From positions 1 through 8,503 of the forward strand of contig CAMDZX010000080.1 in NCBI GenBank assembly GCA_945910925.1: a stretch of DNA of 8,503 nt, read 5' to 3'. Position 1 is the first letter of the stretch, and each line of letters begins with the position of its first letter. Made by a program: the position numbers and the translations under genes. The notes beneath the pieces are model-generated. The model saw nothing but the letters and a program-made list of their open reading frames with translations. It did not search any database and was not told the origin of the DNA. Positions 1 through 5,232 of the stretch are shown piece after piece. Source of the stretch: an uncultured bacterium. GTDB taxonomy: Bacteria > Cyanobacteriota > Vampirovibrionia > Gastranaerophilales > Gastranaerophilaceae.

Positions 1-78
1 ATGTACAAAAATATAAATTATGAGATAGTTGAATTTGGAAAAATTATATAAATCATTAAATACTAAGAGGGGGTTATT

Positions 79-564
79 ATGGCGGGAATAAATGCAATTT
101 CACAAAAACAAAGTAACATCAGTTCATCAACAAAAGTAAAACTGGAATCTCTCGGGATAAACATATCTTCTATTTCTTCTGAAAGTGAAGCGCAAGCCCT
201 TATTGATAAACTCAAAGCAGCAAAACAAGGACTTGTTAATCAACAACAGGAAACACAAGCCGGAGCAACCGTAGAATCCACATCCGAAACTGAGACATTG
301 GCAGAAGCTAAATCCTTAGCAGAAACAATGGGTTTGGTTGTGGCAACTGATGCATCAGTTGAAGATATTATAAGTCAGATATCTGCAAGAATACAAGAAC
401 TGGCAACAAGTACAAATCAATCTGACAGACAATTGGCACAAGCATATCAAGCGCAATTGAATGCAATTTCTACACAATACCAATCCGTACAAACATCACA
501 AACAGGTCTGTATTCAGCAATGGATATGATGTCTATTAACAATAGATATTCATTAAATTTATAA
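79..564 (+). CDS. Orphan Ser/Gln/Ala-rich helical protein, function unknown
   Basis: I do not recognise this 161-residue protein. It has no signal peptide, no membrane segment, and no Cys or Trp. Its first 20 residues are polar (Ser, Gln, Asn, Ile). Two segments with a similar start follow: 'LGINISSISSESEAQALIDKL' near residues 25-45 and a second helical block near 78-108. The C-terminal third (about 95-145) is Gln/Ala-rich with heptad-like spacing suggesting coiled coil, and the protein ends in Met/Ser/Asn-rich residues. This composition resembles flagellin-like or other axial/secreted helical proteins, but I see no family motif. The ATG is well supported by a purine-rich Shine-Dalgarno AGAGGGGG at 66-73. 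The gene is monocistronic, closed by the hairpin at 591-629. The open frame and RBS make it a confident gene; any role is unknown. Confidence 0.85.
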   Translation: MAGINAISQKQSNISSSTKVKLESLGINISSISSESEAQALIDKLKAAKQGLVNQQQETQAGATVESTSETETLAEAKSLAETMGLVVATDASVEDIISQISARIQELATSTNQSDRQLAQAYQAQLNAISTQYQSVQTSQTGLYSAMDMMSINNRYSLNL

Positions 565-568
565 TACA
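559..568 (+). repeat. TTATAATACA motif, copy 1 (over the stop codon)
   Basis: This is the first of five exact copies of TTATAATACA in the window (others at 4729, 4749, 7818 and 7873). It overlaps the TAA stop of the preceding gene (562-564). It looks like a -10 element (TATAAT followed by AC), but here it lies just upstream of a terminator. A transcript from it would be very short, so this copy may be chance or may have another role. Confidence 0.4.
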
Positions 569-590
569 CATTGTAAAAAATTTCATAATG

Positions 591-629
591 AAACAAAAAG
601 GTTTACAAACAACGTAAACCTTTTTGTTT
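591..629 (+). terminator. Intrinsic terminator (possibly bidirectional)
   Basis: A perfect 16-bp stem is formed by 591-606 (AAACAAAAAGGTTTAC) and 614-629, with a 7-nt loop AAACAAC. The 3' arm contains the runs TTTTT and TTTT, and the 5' arm is A-rich. The structure would therefore end transcription of the upstream gene and could also work on the other strand. It separates the orphan gene from the promoter candidate of the next gene. Confidence 0.85.
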
Positions 630-631
630 TA

Positions 632-660
632 TTGAAAAAAAATAAATTTTAAGATATAAA
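632..660 (+). promoter_or_regulatory. Sigma70-type promoter candidate for the M48-like gene
   Basis: TTGAAA (632-637) and TATAAA (655-660) are separated by exactly 17 nt, and the pair begins 2 nt after the upstream terminator. Transcription would start near 667, giving a leader of about 20 nt with AGGAGG at 678-683. A perfect TATAAT at 661-666 is an alternative -10, but its spacing to the same -35 would be 23 nt. Confidence 0.5.
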
Positions 661-687
661 TATAATGTCAATTTTTTAGGAGGCTTT

Positions 688-1503
688 ATGAAAAAAATTA
701 TTTTAACATTATTTGTAGGCTTATTTACGGTTATGGTTGCAAATGCTGCTACATATAAACCGGAGACAAAAGTAAGCACTGTCGGAAGTACAATTATTTC
801 AAAAAATGCTCTACCTTCCATTAAGTTTGCGGTTGTAGAGGCAGATGCAGATAATTCAAACGTAACAAGTACAAAGCTTTTAAATGTATCTAAAACCGAT
901 TTACAGTATACCGGTAATGATAATGAGGTTGCGGCAGTTGTTGCTAAGGAATTGGGTGCAATTGTTAATTCTGCGGCATCAAAAAAATCATTAGTAACAG
1001 CAGTATCAAATTCTGTATTAAGCAATATTACTGATGAAAAATTGCAAAATGTTGCAAATTTAACTCAACAAATATCTATAAACCACATGTCATCAAAAGA
1101 CCAAATGAATGCAGATATTACAGGTGTGGATTTAATGATTAATGCAGGATACAACCCGCTTGCTATGATTGTTGTTTTAGGGAAAATGGATGGTTCAATG
1201 GCAGAAGCTATTCAATCTCAACCTGCTAATTTTAAAAGAACAATGAACATCTATGATTATCTTTCATACAACTATCCTGCAAAAGTTAAAGCAGGGTATG
1301 CATGTAACGAATACAGAAATTTTGTAGCATACATACAACCAACAATTGACAAGCGTAATTCTAATTCTAAAGAACTTGCAAAATTCAAGAAAACACAAGC
1401 AAAAGCAAAAACAGAACGCGCAAAGCAATTGTTGAAATATAAAGCAACAAACGGTGCAAATCCTTGGAATATAACTCAAACTTTATTAGAAAGTAAAAGT
1501 TAA
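688..1503 (+). CDS. Secreted M48-family peptidase homologue lacking its metal site (probable pseudo-protease)
   Basis: This 271-residue protein starts with a clear Sec signal peptide (MKK, hydrophobic 4-18, cleavage after ANA at 20), so it should be exported. The fold assignment rests on family landmarks of M48 zinc peptidases. 'NDNEVAAVVAKELGAIV' (77-93) aligns with the helix normally reading DELAxVLAHExxH. 'NADITGVDLMINAGYNP' (141-157) aligns with the usual EAD...AGYDP segment. 'SQPANFKRTMNIYDYLSYNYP' (177-197) matches the usual HP..KR...YP tail. At every catalytic point the residue is changed: HExxH is K87-E-L-G-A91, the third ligand Glu of EAD is N141, and the HP histidine is Q178. The scaffold appears kept while zinc binding is lost, suggesting a binding or chaperone-like envelope role. 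The C-terminus (224-271) is Lys-rich. AGGAGG (678-683) sets the start. M48 membership is from pattern reading only. Confidence 0.8.
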   Translation: MKKIILTLFVGLFTVMVANAATYKPETKVSTVGSTIISKNALPSIKFAVVEADADNSNVTSTKLLNVSKTDLQYTGNDNEVAAVVAKELGAIVNSAASKKSLVTAVSNSVLSNITDEKLQNVANLTQQISINHMSSKDQMNADITGVDLMINAGYNPLAMIVVLGKMDGSMAEAIQSQPANFKRTMNIYDYLSYNYPAKVKAGYACNEYRNFVAYIQPTIDKRNSNSKELAKFKKTQAKAKTERAKQLLKYKATNGANPWNITQTLLESKS

Positions 1504-1535
1504 TCCTTGAAATTTTATAATATTTTTGCTTTAAT

Positions 1536-1565
1536 AAAACTCTAAGGGAAATCTCTTAGAGTTTT
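1536..1565 (+). terminator. Intrinsic terminator after the M48-like gene
   Basis: An 11-bp perfect stem is formed by 1536-1546 (AAAACTCTAAG) and 1555-1565 (CTTAGAGTTTT). Two further inner pairs (G-U, G-C) leave a 4-nt loop AAAT. The stem ends in TTTT and is followed by GTTATTTAT. It lies 33 nt after the stop codon and only 11 nt before the tRNA, so it either terminates the upstream gene or sits in the tRNA leader. Confidence 0.75.
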
Positions 1566-1576
1566 GTTATTTATAC

Positions 1577-1649
1577 GGGCGATTGGCGCAGTTGGTAGCG
1601 CATCTGAACGACATTCAGAGGGTCACTGGTTCGAGTCCAGTATCGCCCA
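1577..1649 (+). tRNA. trnV: tRNA-Val (anticodon GAC), with C33
   Basis: A complete 73-nt cloverleaf is visible. It has a 7-bp acceptor stem GGGCGAT/ATCGCCC (1577-1583, 1642-1648), U8-G9, and a 4-bp D stem GCGC/GCGC with GTTGGT in the loop. The 5-bp anticodon stem is TCTGA/TCAGA (1603-1607, 1615-1619), followed by a 5-nt variable loop. The T arm is ACTGG/CCAGT with loop TTCGAGT, and the discriminator A is at 1649. CCA is not encoded. The 7-nt anticodon loop is A-C-G-A-C-A-T, placing GAC at 34-36 (1610-1612), which decodes valine GUC/GUU. The nearly invariant U33 is C (1609), and 32-38 is a Watson-Crick A-U. The body otherwise looks functional. No Shine-Dalgarno or ORF overlaps it. Confidence 0.93.
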
Positions 1650-1677
1650 TTCTTTATTTTTAAAGTAAGTCAAATTT

Positions 1678-1703
1678 AACAATCCAAGATTGTTTATTGG
1701 ATT
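1678..1703. other. Two mutually exclusive small stem-loops between the tRNA and the PHP gene
   Basis: The 109-nt stretch between tRNA-Val and the end of the minus-strand gene contains no ORF. It holds AACAATC-CAA-GATTGTT (1678-1694, 7 bp, 3-nt loop) overlapping AATCCAA...TTGGATT (1681-1687 with 1697-1703, 7 bp, 9-nt loop). Only one can form at a time. Either could be a weak convergent transcription end for the tRNA or for the PHP gene, but no clean U-run follows on either strand. Confidence 0.3.
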
Positions 1704-1758
1704 TAAACTAATTGTGATTTTGGTTGTAGTAAAAAACATCATATTAGATAACAATGAG

Positions 1759-2607
1759 TTAATTTGATATAATTTCGTTTAATATACTCAATTGAGCAGC
1801 AGCAATAGGAGTCTTGGACACATTCAACTTTGCAAGCGGGATATCTTTATTTGTGCCATGATAATCACTTCCGCCTGTTATATAAAGGTCGTTCTCTTTT
1901 GCACAATTCACAAGAAACTCTATTTCCTCCTTAGAGTACCTCGAATAATAACATTCAAGTCCTTTAATTCCGGCATGTTTCATTATTTCAAGTTTTGCAA
2001 GAAATTCCTCTTGCGAAGAATGTTCTTCTCCTTCTCCGCCTAAAGGATGTGCCCAAACAGGAATTCCTCCCGATGCTACGATTGCATTAATAGCTTCATA
2101 ACCGTCAAACCTTGAGTTTCCTGTCTTGCAAGCATCCAAATATTTACGCATCGCTGAAAGATTGTCACTTGCAAGCCCTCGATTTACAAGAATATTTGCA
2201 ATATGAGTTTTTACAACACTTCGTCTTGAATACAACCAGTCAATTTCTTCTTGCGTTAACGTGATATTATGAACATTCTTCAAATACTCTATTCTGGTAT
2301 CAAGCTTATATCGCCTTAGAAGTTTTCCTTTTTCTATGAGAGCATTAAGAGTTTTGTTTTTAGGATTACAGTTATAACCAAGAATATGACACTTTACGCT
2401 ATCGGTTTTACAGGTTAATTCAATTCCTTTTATAAAGGTTATTCCCTCAGGAACAAGTGCTGACATCTCCTCGCATCCTAAAATAGAATCATGATCAGTC
2501 AAAGCAAAAATATTTATTTTGGCAGCTTGTATTTTTTGTATCAATTCTTCAAGATTGTCACTGCCGTCAGAATAATTGCTATGTATATGTAAATCTGCTT
2601 TTATCAT
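1759..2607 (-). CDS. PHP-domain phosphoesterase (YciV/TrpH, RNase AM-like)
   Basis: This 282-residue protein has the full set of PHP-family metal motifs. They are DLHIHSNYSDGS at the N-terminus (H7, H9), LTDHD (36-40), GIE (E63), CHILGY (H74), THIA (H135), WAHP (H187) and GSDYHG (D248, H250). PHP enzymes bind a cluster of divalent metals and hydrolyse phosphoesters. This size and motif order match the YciV/TrpH group, whose characterised members act as 5'-3' exoribonucleases maturing rRNA 5' ends (RNase AM) or hydrolyse 3',5'-nucleotide bisphosphates. It should be cytoplasmic, with no signal or membrane segment. I chose the ATG at 2607; an in-frame TTG at 2625 would add six residues, but the family motif begins immediately after the ATG. 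There is no Shine-Dalgarno, and a perfect TATAAT ends 6 nt upstream, suggesting leaderless expression. It diverges from the glycan genes and is probably not functionally tied to them. Confidence 0.92.
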   Translation of the reverse strand: MIKADLHIHSNYSDGSDNLEELIQKIQAAKINIFALTDHDSILGCEEMSALVPEGITFIKGIELTCKTDSVKCHILGYNCNPKNKTLNALIEKGKLLRRYKLDTRIEYLKNVHNITLTQEEIDWLYSRRSVVKTHIANILVNRGLASDNLSAMRKYLDACKTGNSRFDGYEAINAIVASGGIPVWAHPLGGEGEEHSSQEEFLAKLEIMKHAGIKGLECYYSRYSKEEIEFLVNCAKENDLYITGGSDYHGTNKDIPLAKLNVSKTPIAAAQLSILNEIISN

Positions 2608-2619
2608 AGTTATATTATA
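2608..2619 (-). promoter_or_regulatory. Leaderless-type -10 promoter of the PHP gene
   Basis: On the minus strand TATAAT occupies 2619-2614, followed by ATAACT and then the ATG at 2607. Six nucleotides between the -10 hexamer and the first base is the usual distance to the transcription start, so the mRNA would begin at or next to the A of the start codon. No Shine-Dalgarno precedes this ATG, which fits. No convincing -35 is seen. Confidence 0.55.
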
Positions 2620-2625
2620 TATCAA

Positions 2626-2640
2626 TGGTATAATATAATC
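2626..2640 (+). promoter_or_regulatory. Extended -10 promoter of the glycan cluster, leaderless type
   Basis: TGGTATAAT (2626-2634) is an extended -10 (TGn plus a perfect TATAAT). ATAATC follows, and then the ATG at 2641, again exactly 6 nt after the hexamer. A second overlapping TATAAT lies at 2634-2639. There is no Shine-Dalgarno. The two opposed -10 boxes (2614-2619 and 2629-2634) are 9 bp apart, so RNA polymerase probably cannot occupy both at once and the two directions may compete. Confidence 0.6.
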
Positions 2641-3906
2641 ATGTTTATTCCTTATGAGGAAATTTCAAAAAAACTTTCGTTGTTTTTGCCTGAAAGATTT
2701 CGGCAAAAAGTATTGGATTTTGGGTATAAGCTAAAAATCAAACGCAATTTAAGATACATAAAACACAACCAAAAAATTGTCAGGAAAAAACTAAAGAATA
2801 AAAAAACATTAAATGTGGCTTTTTATGTATACGATTCTACAAAATGGAAATGCCAATCATTATATGACTTATTAGATAAAGATGAGCGGTTTAATGTGAC
2901 TGTTTTGGTTACAAAAAACAATGCAGAGAATATTGATAATCCAAGTTATCAAACTGCAGATGACGTTATTAAAACGTATGAGTTTTTTAAACATAAGAAT
3001 ATGAATGTTAAATATGCTTATGATACCAACAAATTAAAATTTATTCCGTTTGAAAAATTCAACCCTGATGTAATTATTTACCAGCATCCTTGGTATGTAG
3101 AAACCTCACAAGGTCCTGTTGTTTGTTCGAAATTTGCATTAACCTGCTATGTACCGTATTATTTTCCGACGACTACCGCACCAATTGACTACTATTTACG
3201 ATTTCATCAATACGTTGAACGCTATTACATATTTGATAAAATAACCCAAAATGTATATATTGAAAAAATGGAAAACAAAGGTGCGAATCTAAAAGTAACG
3301 GGACAGCCGTTTCTTGATTATTTTAGGTTAAATCAACAGGAAGAAAAAGAATACGTAATATACGCACCGCATTGGACAATATGCGGAAAAGGTATTGCTT
3401 ACGGAACCTTTGAATGGAACGGGAAGTTTATGCTTGAATATGCAAAACAACACCCCGAGAAAAAATGGGTATTCAAACCTCATCCAATGCTTTTTAAAGC
3501 ACTAATCGACAACAATGTTATGACAAGCGATGATGCAGAAAGATATTATCAAGAATGGGATAAGGTTGGTTTAAAATATGAAAGCGGGGATTATTTGGAT
3601 TTGTTTAATAAATCCGCATTAATGATTACCGATTGCAGTTCTTTTCTCGGCGAATTCTTTATGACCTGCTCTCCGGTAATTCACTTGATATCAGAAAATT
3701 CAACACCTTTTAATGAAACAGTAAACCAAGTTATTAAGAATTATTATAAAGCACATAACGTTAGTGAGCTTGAGGATATGCTTAACACTTTACCTGATAA
3801 GGATACTATGAAAGAACAAAGACTCAAAGCCGTTAAAGATTTAGGCTTTAAGGATAATTATGCGGCAAAGAATATTTTAGATGATATTATAGAGGTTATC
3901 GGATGA
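2641..3906 (+). CDS. TagB/TagF-like CDP-glycerol glycerophosphotransferase family protein
   Basis: This 421-residue cytoplasmic GT-B-type enzyme starts with a basic region (18-55) that could lie on the membrane surface. An N-terminal Rossmann half follows from about 57 (LNVAFYVYDSTKW). The C-terminal half carries the family landmarks: VTGQP (219-223), YAPHW (241-245), FKPHP (278-282, with the conserved His) and ITDCSSFLGEFF (329-340). In the family these residues bind CDP-glycerol or another CDP-polyol and pass the polyol phosphate to a growing glycan or lipid-linked acceptor, as in teichoic acids. The exact donor cannot be read from sequence. It is the first gene of the cluster. Its start rests on the ATG at 2641, preceded by the extended -10 and no Shine-Dalgarno. 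Its TGA overlaps the next ATG (ATGA at 3903-3906), so translation of the two is coupled. Confidence 0.88.
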   Translation: MFIPYEEISKKLSLFLPERFRQKVLDFGYKLKIKRNLRYIKHNQKIVRKKLKNKKTLNVAFYVYDSTKWKCQSLYDLLDKDERFNVTVLVTKNNAENIDNPSYQTADDVIKTYEFFKHKNMNVKYAYDTNKLKFIPFEKFNPDVIIYQHPWYVETSQGPVVCSKFALTCYVPYYFPTTTAPIDYYLRFHQYVERYYIFDKITQNVYIEKMENKGANLKVTGQPFLDYFRLNQQEEKEYVIYAPHWTICGKGIAYGTFEWNGKFMLEYAKQHPEKKWVFKPHPMLFKALIDNNVMTSDDAERYYQEWDKVGLKYESGDYLDLFNKSALMITDCSSFLGEFFMTCSPVIHLISENSTPFNETVNQVIKNYYKAHNVSELEDMLNTLPDKDTMKEQRLKAVKDLGFKDNYAAKNILDDIIEVIG

Positions 3907-4754
3907 ATATTGCATTTTTGATTGATAACAGTTATGCTGAACAACTTTGTGTGACACTTGCATCAATATTAAAAAATGATAAATATAACACATTTTTTAA
4001 TATTTATGTCTTGGATGGTGGAATTTCTGATGAAAATAAAGAAAAGATATGCAGATTAAAAGACTTTAAACCGTTTAATATTGAGTTTATTAAGATTGAC
4101 ATTTCATTATTTGATAAATCTCCTGTAAGATATCACCTTAAAGCTTTAAATTATGCAAGAATTCTTCTGCCATCTTTGTTAACTTGTGATAAAGTTTTGT
4201 TTTTAGATTGTGATTTACTTGTACTTGATGATTTAACTGATTTTTATAATGAAGATTTTGAGAATAAATATGCCTGTGTCGTTAAAGAAAGATTATCGGA
4301 TGAATCGTTTTTTAAAAGACATATAAAAGAACTGAGATTAAAAAGTTATTTTAATGCAGGGGTTATGCTTTTGAATCTTGAAAAAATGAGAAATCACAAT
4401 ATTCAAGAGCTATGCTTTAAGTTTCTCAGTGAACAACCTGATAAAATTATTTTATTAGACCAGTGTATACTTAATTTTGCATTTAATGATAATGTTAAAT
4501 TTATTGCAACACGTTATAATTATCAGTACAAATTAAATTTTTCAAAAAAAATAAAAAATCCTGCCATTATACATTTTGTAGGAAAAGAGAAACCGTATTT
4601 TGGCTATGCTCACCCTTATGAGAATTTATACTATCATTATTTAAAACTCACGCCATTCAGAGTCAGTTTTTTTGAATTTAAACGAAAAATGTGGAAAATA
4701 TTTTATCCGAAATTTATAAAACGTATTTTTATAATACAAATGTGTATGTTATAA
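3903..4754 (+). CDS. GT8-family glycosyltransferase (LgtC-like), no C-terminal Rossmann module
   Basis: This 283-residue retaining GT-A glycosyltransferase has the GT8 motifs in order: KVLFLDCDLLVLDDL with the DxD metal/UDP motif at 102-104, YFNAGVMLLNL (149-158), LLDQCILN (184-191) and IIHFVGKEKPY (222-232, with H224 the likely third Mn ligand). GT8 members transfer glucose or galactose from UDP-sugars onto outer-membrane or capsular glycans. The C-terminal tail (260-279) is basic and aromatic/hydrophobic, like the membrane-association tail of LgtC. AGAGG (3891-3895) serves as RBS, and the ATGA overlap couples it to the upstream gene. It ends at TAA 4752-4754. The reading frame then continues without another stop (7 codons) into the next gene, which encodes the Rossmann module that its paralogue at 5233 carries as a C-terminal fusion. 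Confidence 0.9.
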   Translation: MNIAFLIDNSYAEQLCVTLASILKNDKYNTFFNIYVLDGGISDENKEKICRLKDFKPFNIEFIKIDISLFDKSPVRYHLKALNYARILLPSLLTCDKVLFLDCDLLVLDDLTDFYNEDFENKYACVVKERLSDESFFKRHIKELRLKSYFNAGVMLLNLEKMRNHNIQELCFKFLSEQPDKIILLDQCILNFAFNDNVKFIATRYNYQYKLNFSKKIKNPAIIHFVGKEKPYFGYAHPYENLYYHYLKLTPFRVSFFEFKRKMWKIFYPKFIKRIFIIQMCML

Positions 4755-4758
4755 TACA
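4729..4758 (+). promoter_or_regulatory. Internal promoter candidate: tandem TTATAATACA motifs
   Basis: Two exact copies of TTATAATACA (4729-4738 and 4749-4758) lie 20 nt apart at the 3' end of the GT8 gene. The second contains an extended -10, TGTTATAAT (4747-4755), and its TATAAT overlaps the TAA stop. A start near 4762 would give a very short leader containing GGAG before the ATG at 4776. No good -35 is visible. This would allow the Rossmann-module genes to be transcribed separately from the first two. Confidence 0.45.
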
Positions 4759-4775
4759 GAAAGTTGGAGAGGGTT

Positions 4776-5231
4776 ATGTTTAATTTATTTAAGAAGAAAG
4801 AAAAAATTGTTATTACTCAGGAAGAATTTCCTGATGAGATTGCAAGTGTTGAATATTTAGAGAGTTTTAATTTTTCAAAGAATTTAAAAAATTTAAAACG
4901 AAAAATCAAGAATAAAACCGTTGTAATATACGGTGCAGGCGTATTTTTTCAAGCAATAAAAAAACATTATGATATTAGCGACATTAATATTATAGGGATT
5001 TCAGACCGCCGTTTTGAAGGACATGAACCTAACGAGGAATGTTTTGGTTACAAGGTATATGCACCATCAGAGTTAAAAGATTTAAACCCTGATTATGTTC
5101 TTGTTGCCACCAAGATGTATATAGGTATAATTGAAGATTTATACTACGATACATTGAAAGATACAAAAATAAAAATAAAACCTTTGTTAAAGAAGGGATT
5201 CTTGACATTGCTTAAAGAAATCTGGGGATAG
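4776..5231 (+). CDS. Standalone Rossmann-like (nucleotide-sugar-binding type) protein
   Basis: This 151-residue protein has a charged N-terminal extension (1-47) followed by one Rossmann-like domain (48-138). The domain has a glycine motif VVIYGAG (49-55), a second strand IIGISD ending in an acidic residue (D77), and a GYKVYAPSEL segment (91-100). Similar alpha/beta domains stand at the N-terminus of PglD-type acetyltransferases and CapD-type dehydratases, where they bind UDP-sugars. No catalytic Ser/Tyr/Lys set of a full epimerase is present, so a binding or partner role is more likely than catalysis. The start is the ATG at 4776: GGAG at 4766-4769 lies 6 nt upstream. An in-frame TTG at 4764 sits over that RBS and is rejected. 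Relatives of this domain form the C-termini of the next two proteins. It may be the detached partner of the preceding GT8. Confidence 0.85.
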   Translation: MFNLFKKKEKIVITQEEFPDEIASVEYLESFNFSKNLKNLKRKIKNKTVVIYGAGVFFQAIKKHYDISDINIIGISDRRFEGHEPNEECFGYKVYAPSELKDLNPDYVLVATKMYIGIIEDLYYDTLKDTKIKIKPLLKKGFLTLLKEIWG

Positions 5232-5232
5232 T

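Noticed and set aside
1..51. Open frame from base 1 (ATG) to TAA at 49-51, possible tail of an upstream gene or a 16-codon peptide.
   Set aside because: Too short to recognise and there is no RBS in the window. The ATG at the very first base may be coincidence, and it cannot be distinguished from non-coding leader.
603..1025. Minus-strand 140-codon open frame opposite the M48-like gene.
   Set aside because: It runs antisense through the signal-peptide gene and a terminator arm. It has no RBS and a composition typical of a reverse-strand shadow.
1577..1649. tRNA-Val as an integration attachment site for a genomic island carrying the glycan genes.
   Set aside because: No integrase gene is present, and I found no repeat of the tRNA 3' end elsewhere in the window.
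2608..2625. Alternative TTG start (2625) adding six residues to the PHP protein.
   Set aside because: It has no RBS, the -10 element would lie inside the coding region, and the family's conserved start motif begins right after the ATG at 2607.
4764..4775. TTG start adding four residues to the standalone Rossmann protein.
   Set aside because: Those codons are the Shine-Dalgarno sequence for the better-placed ATG at 4776.
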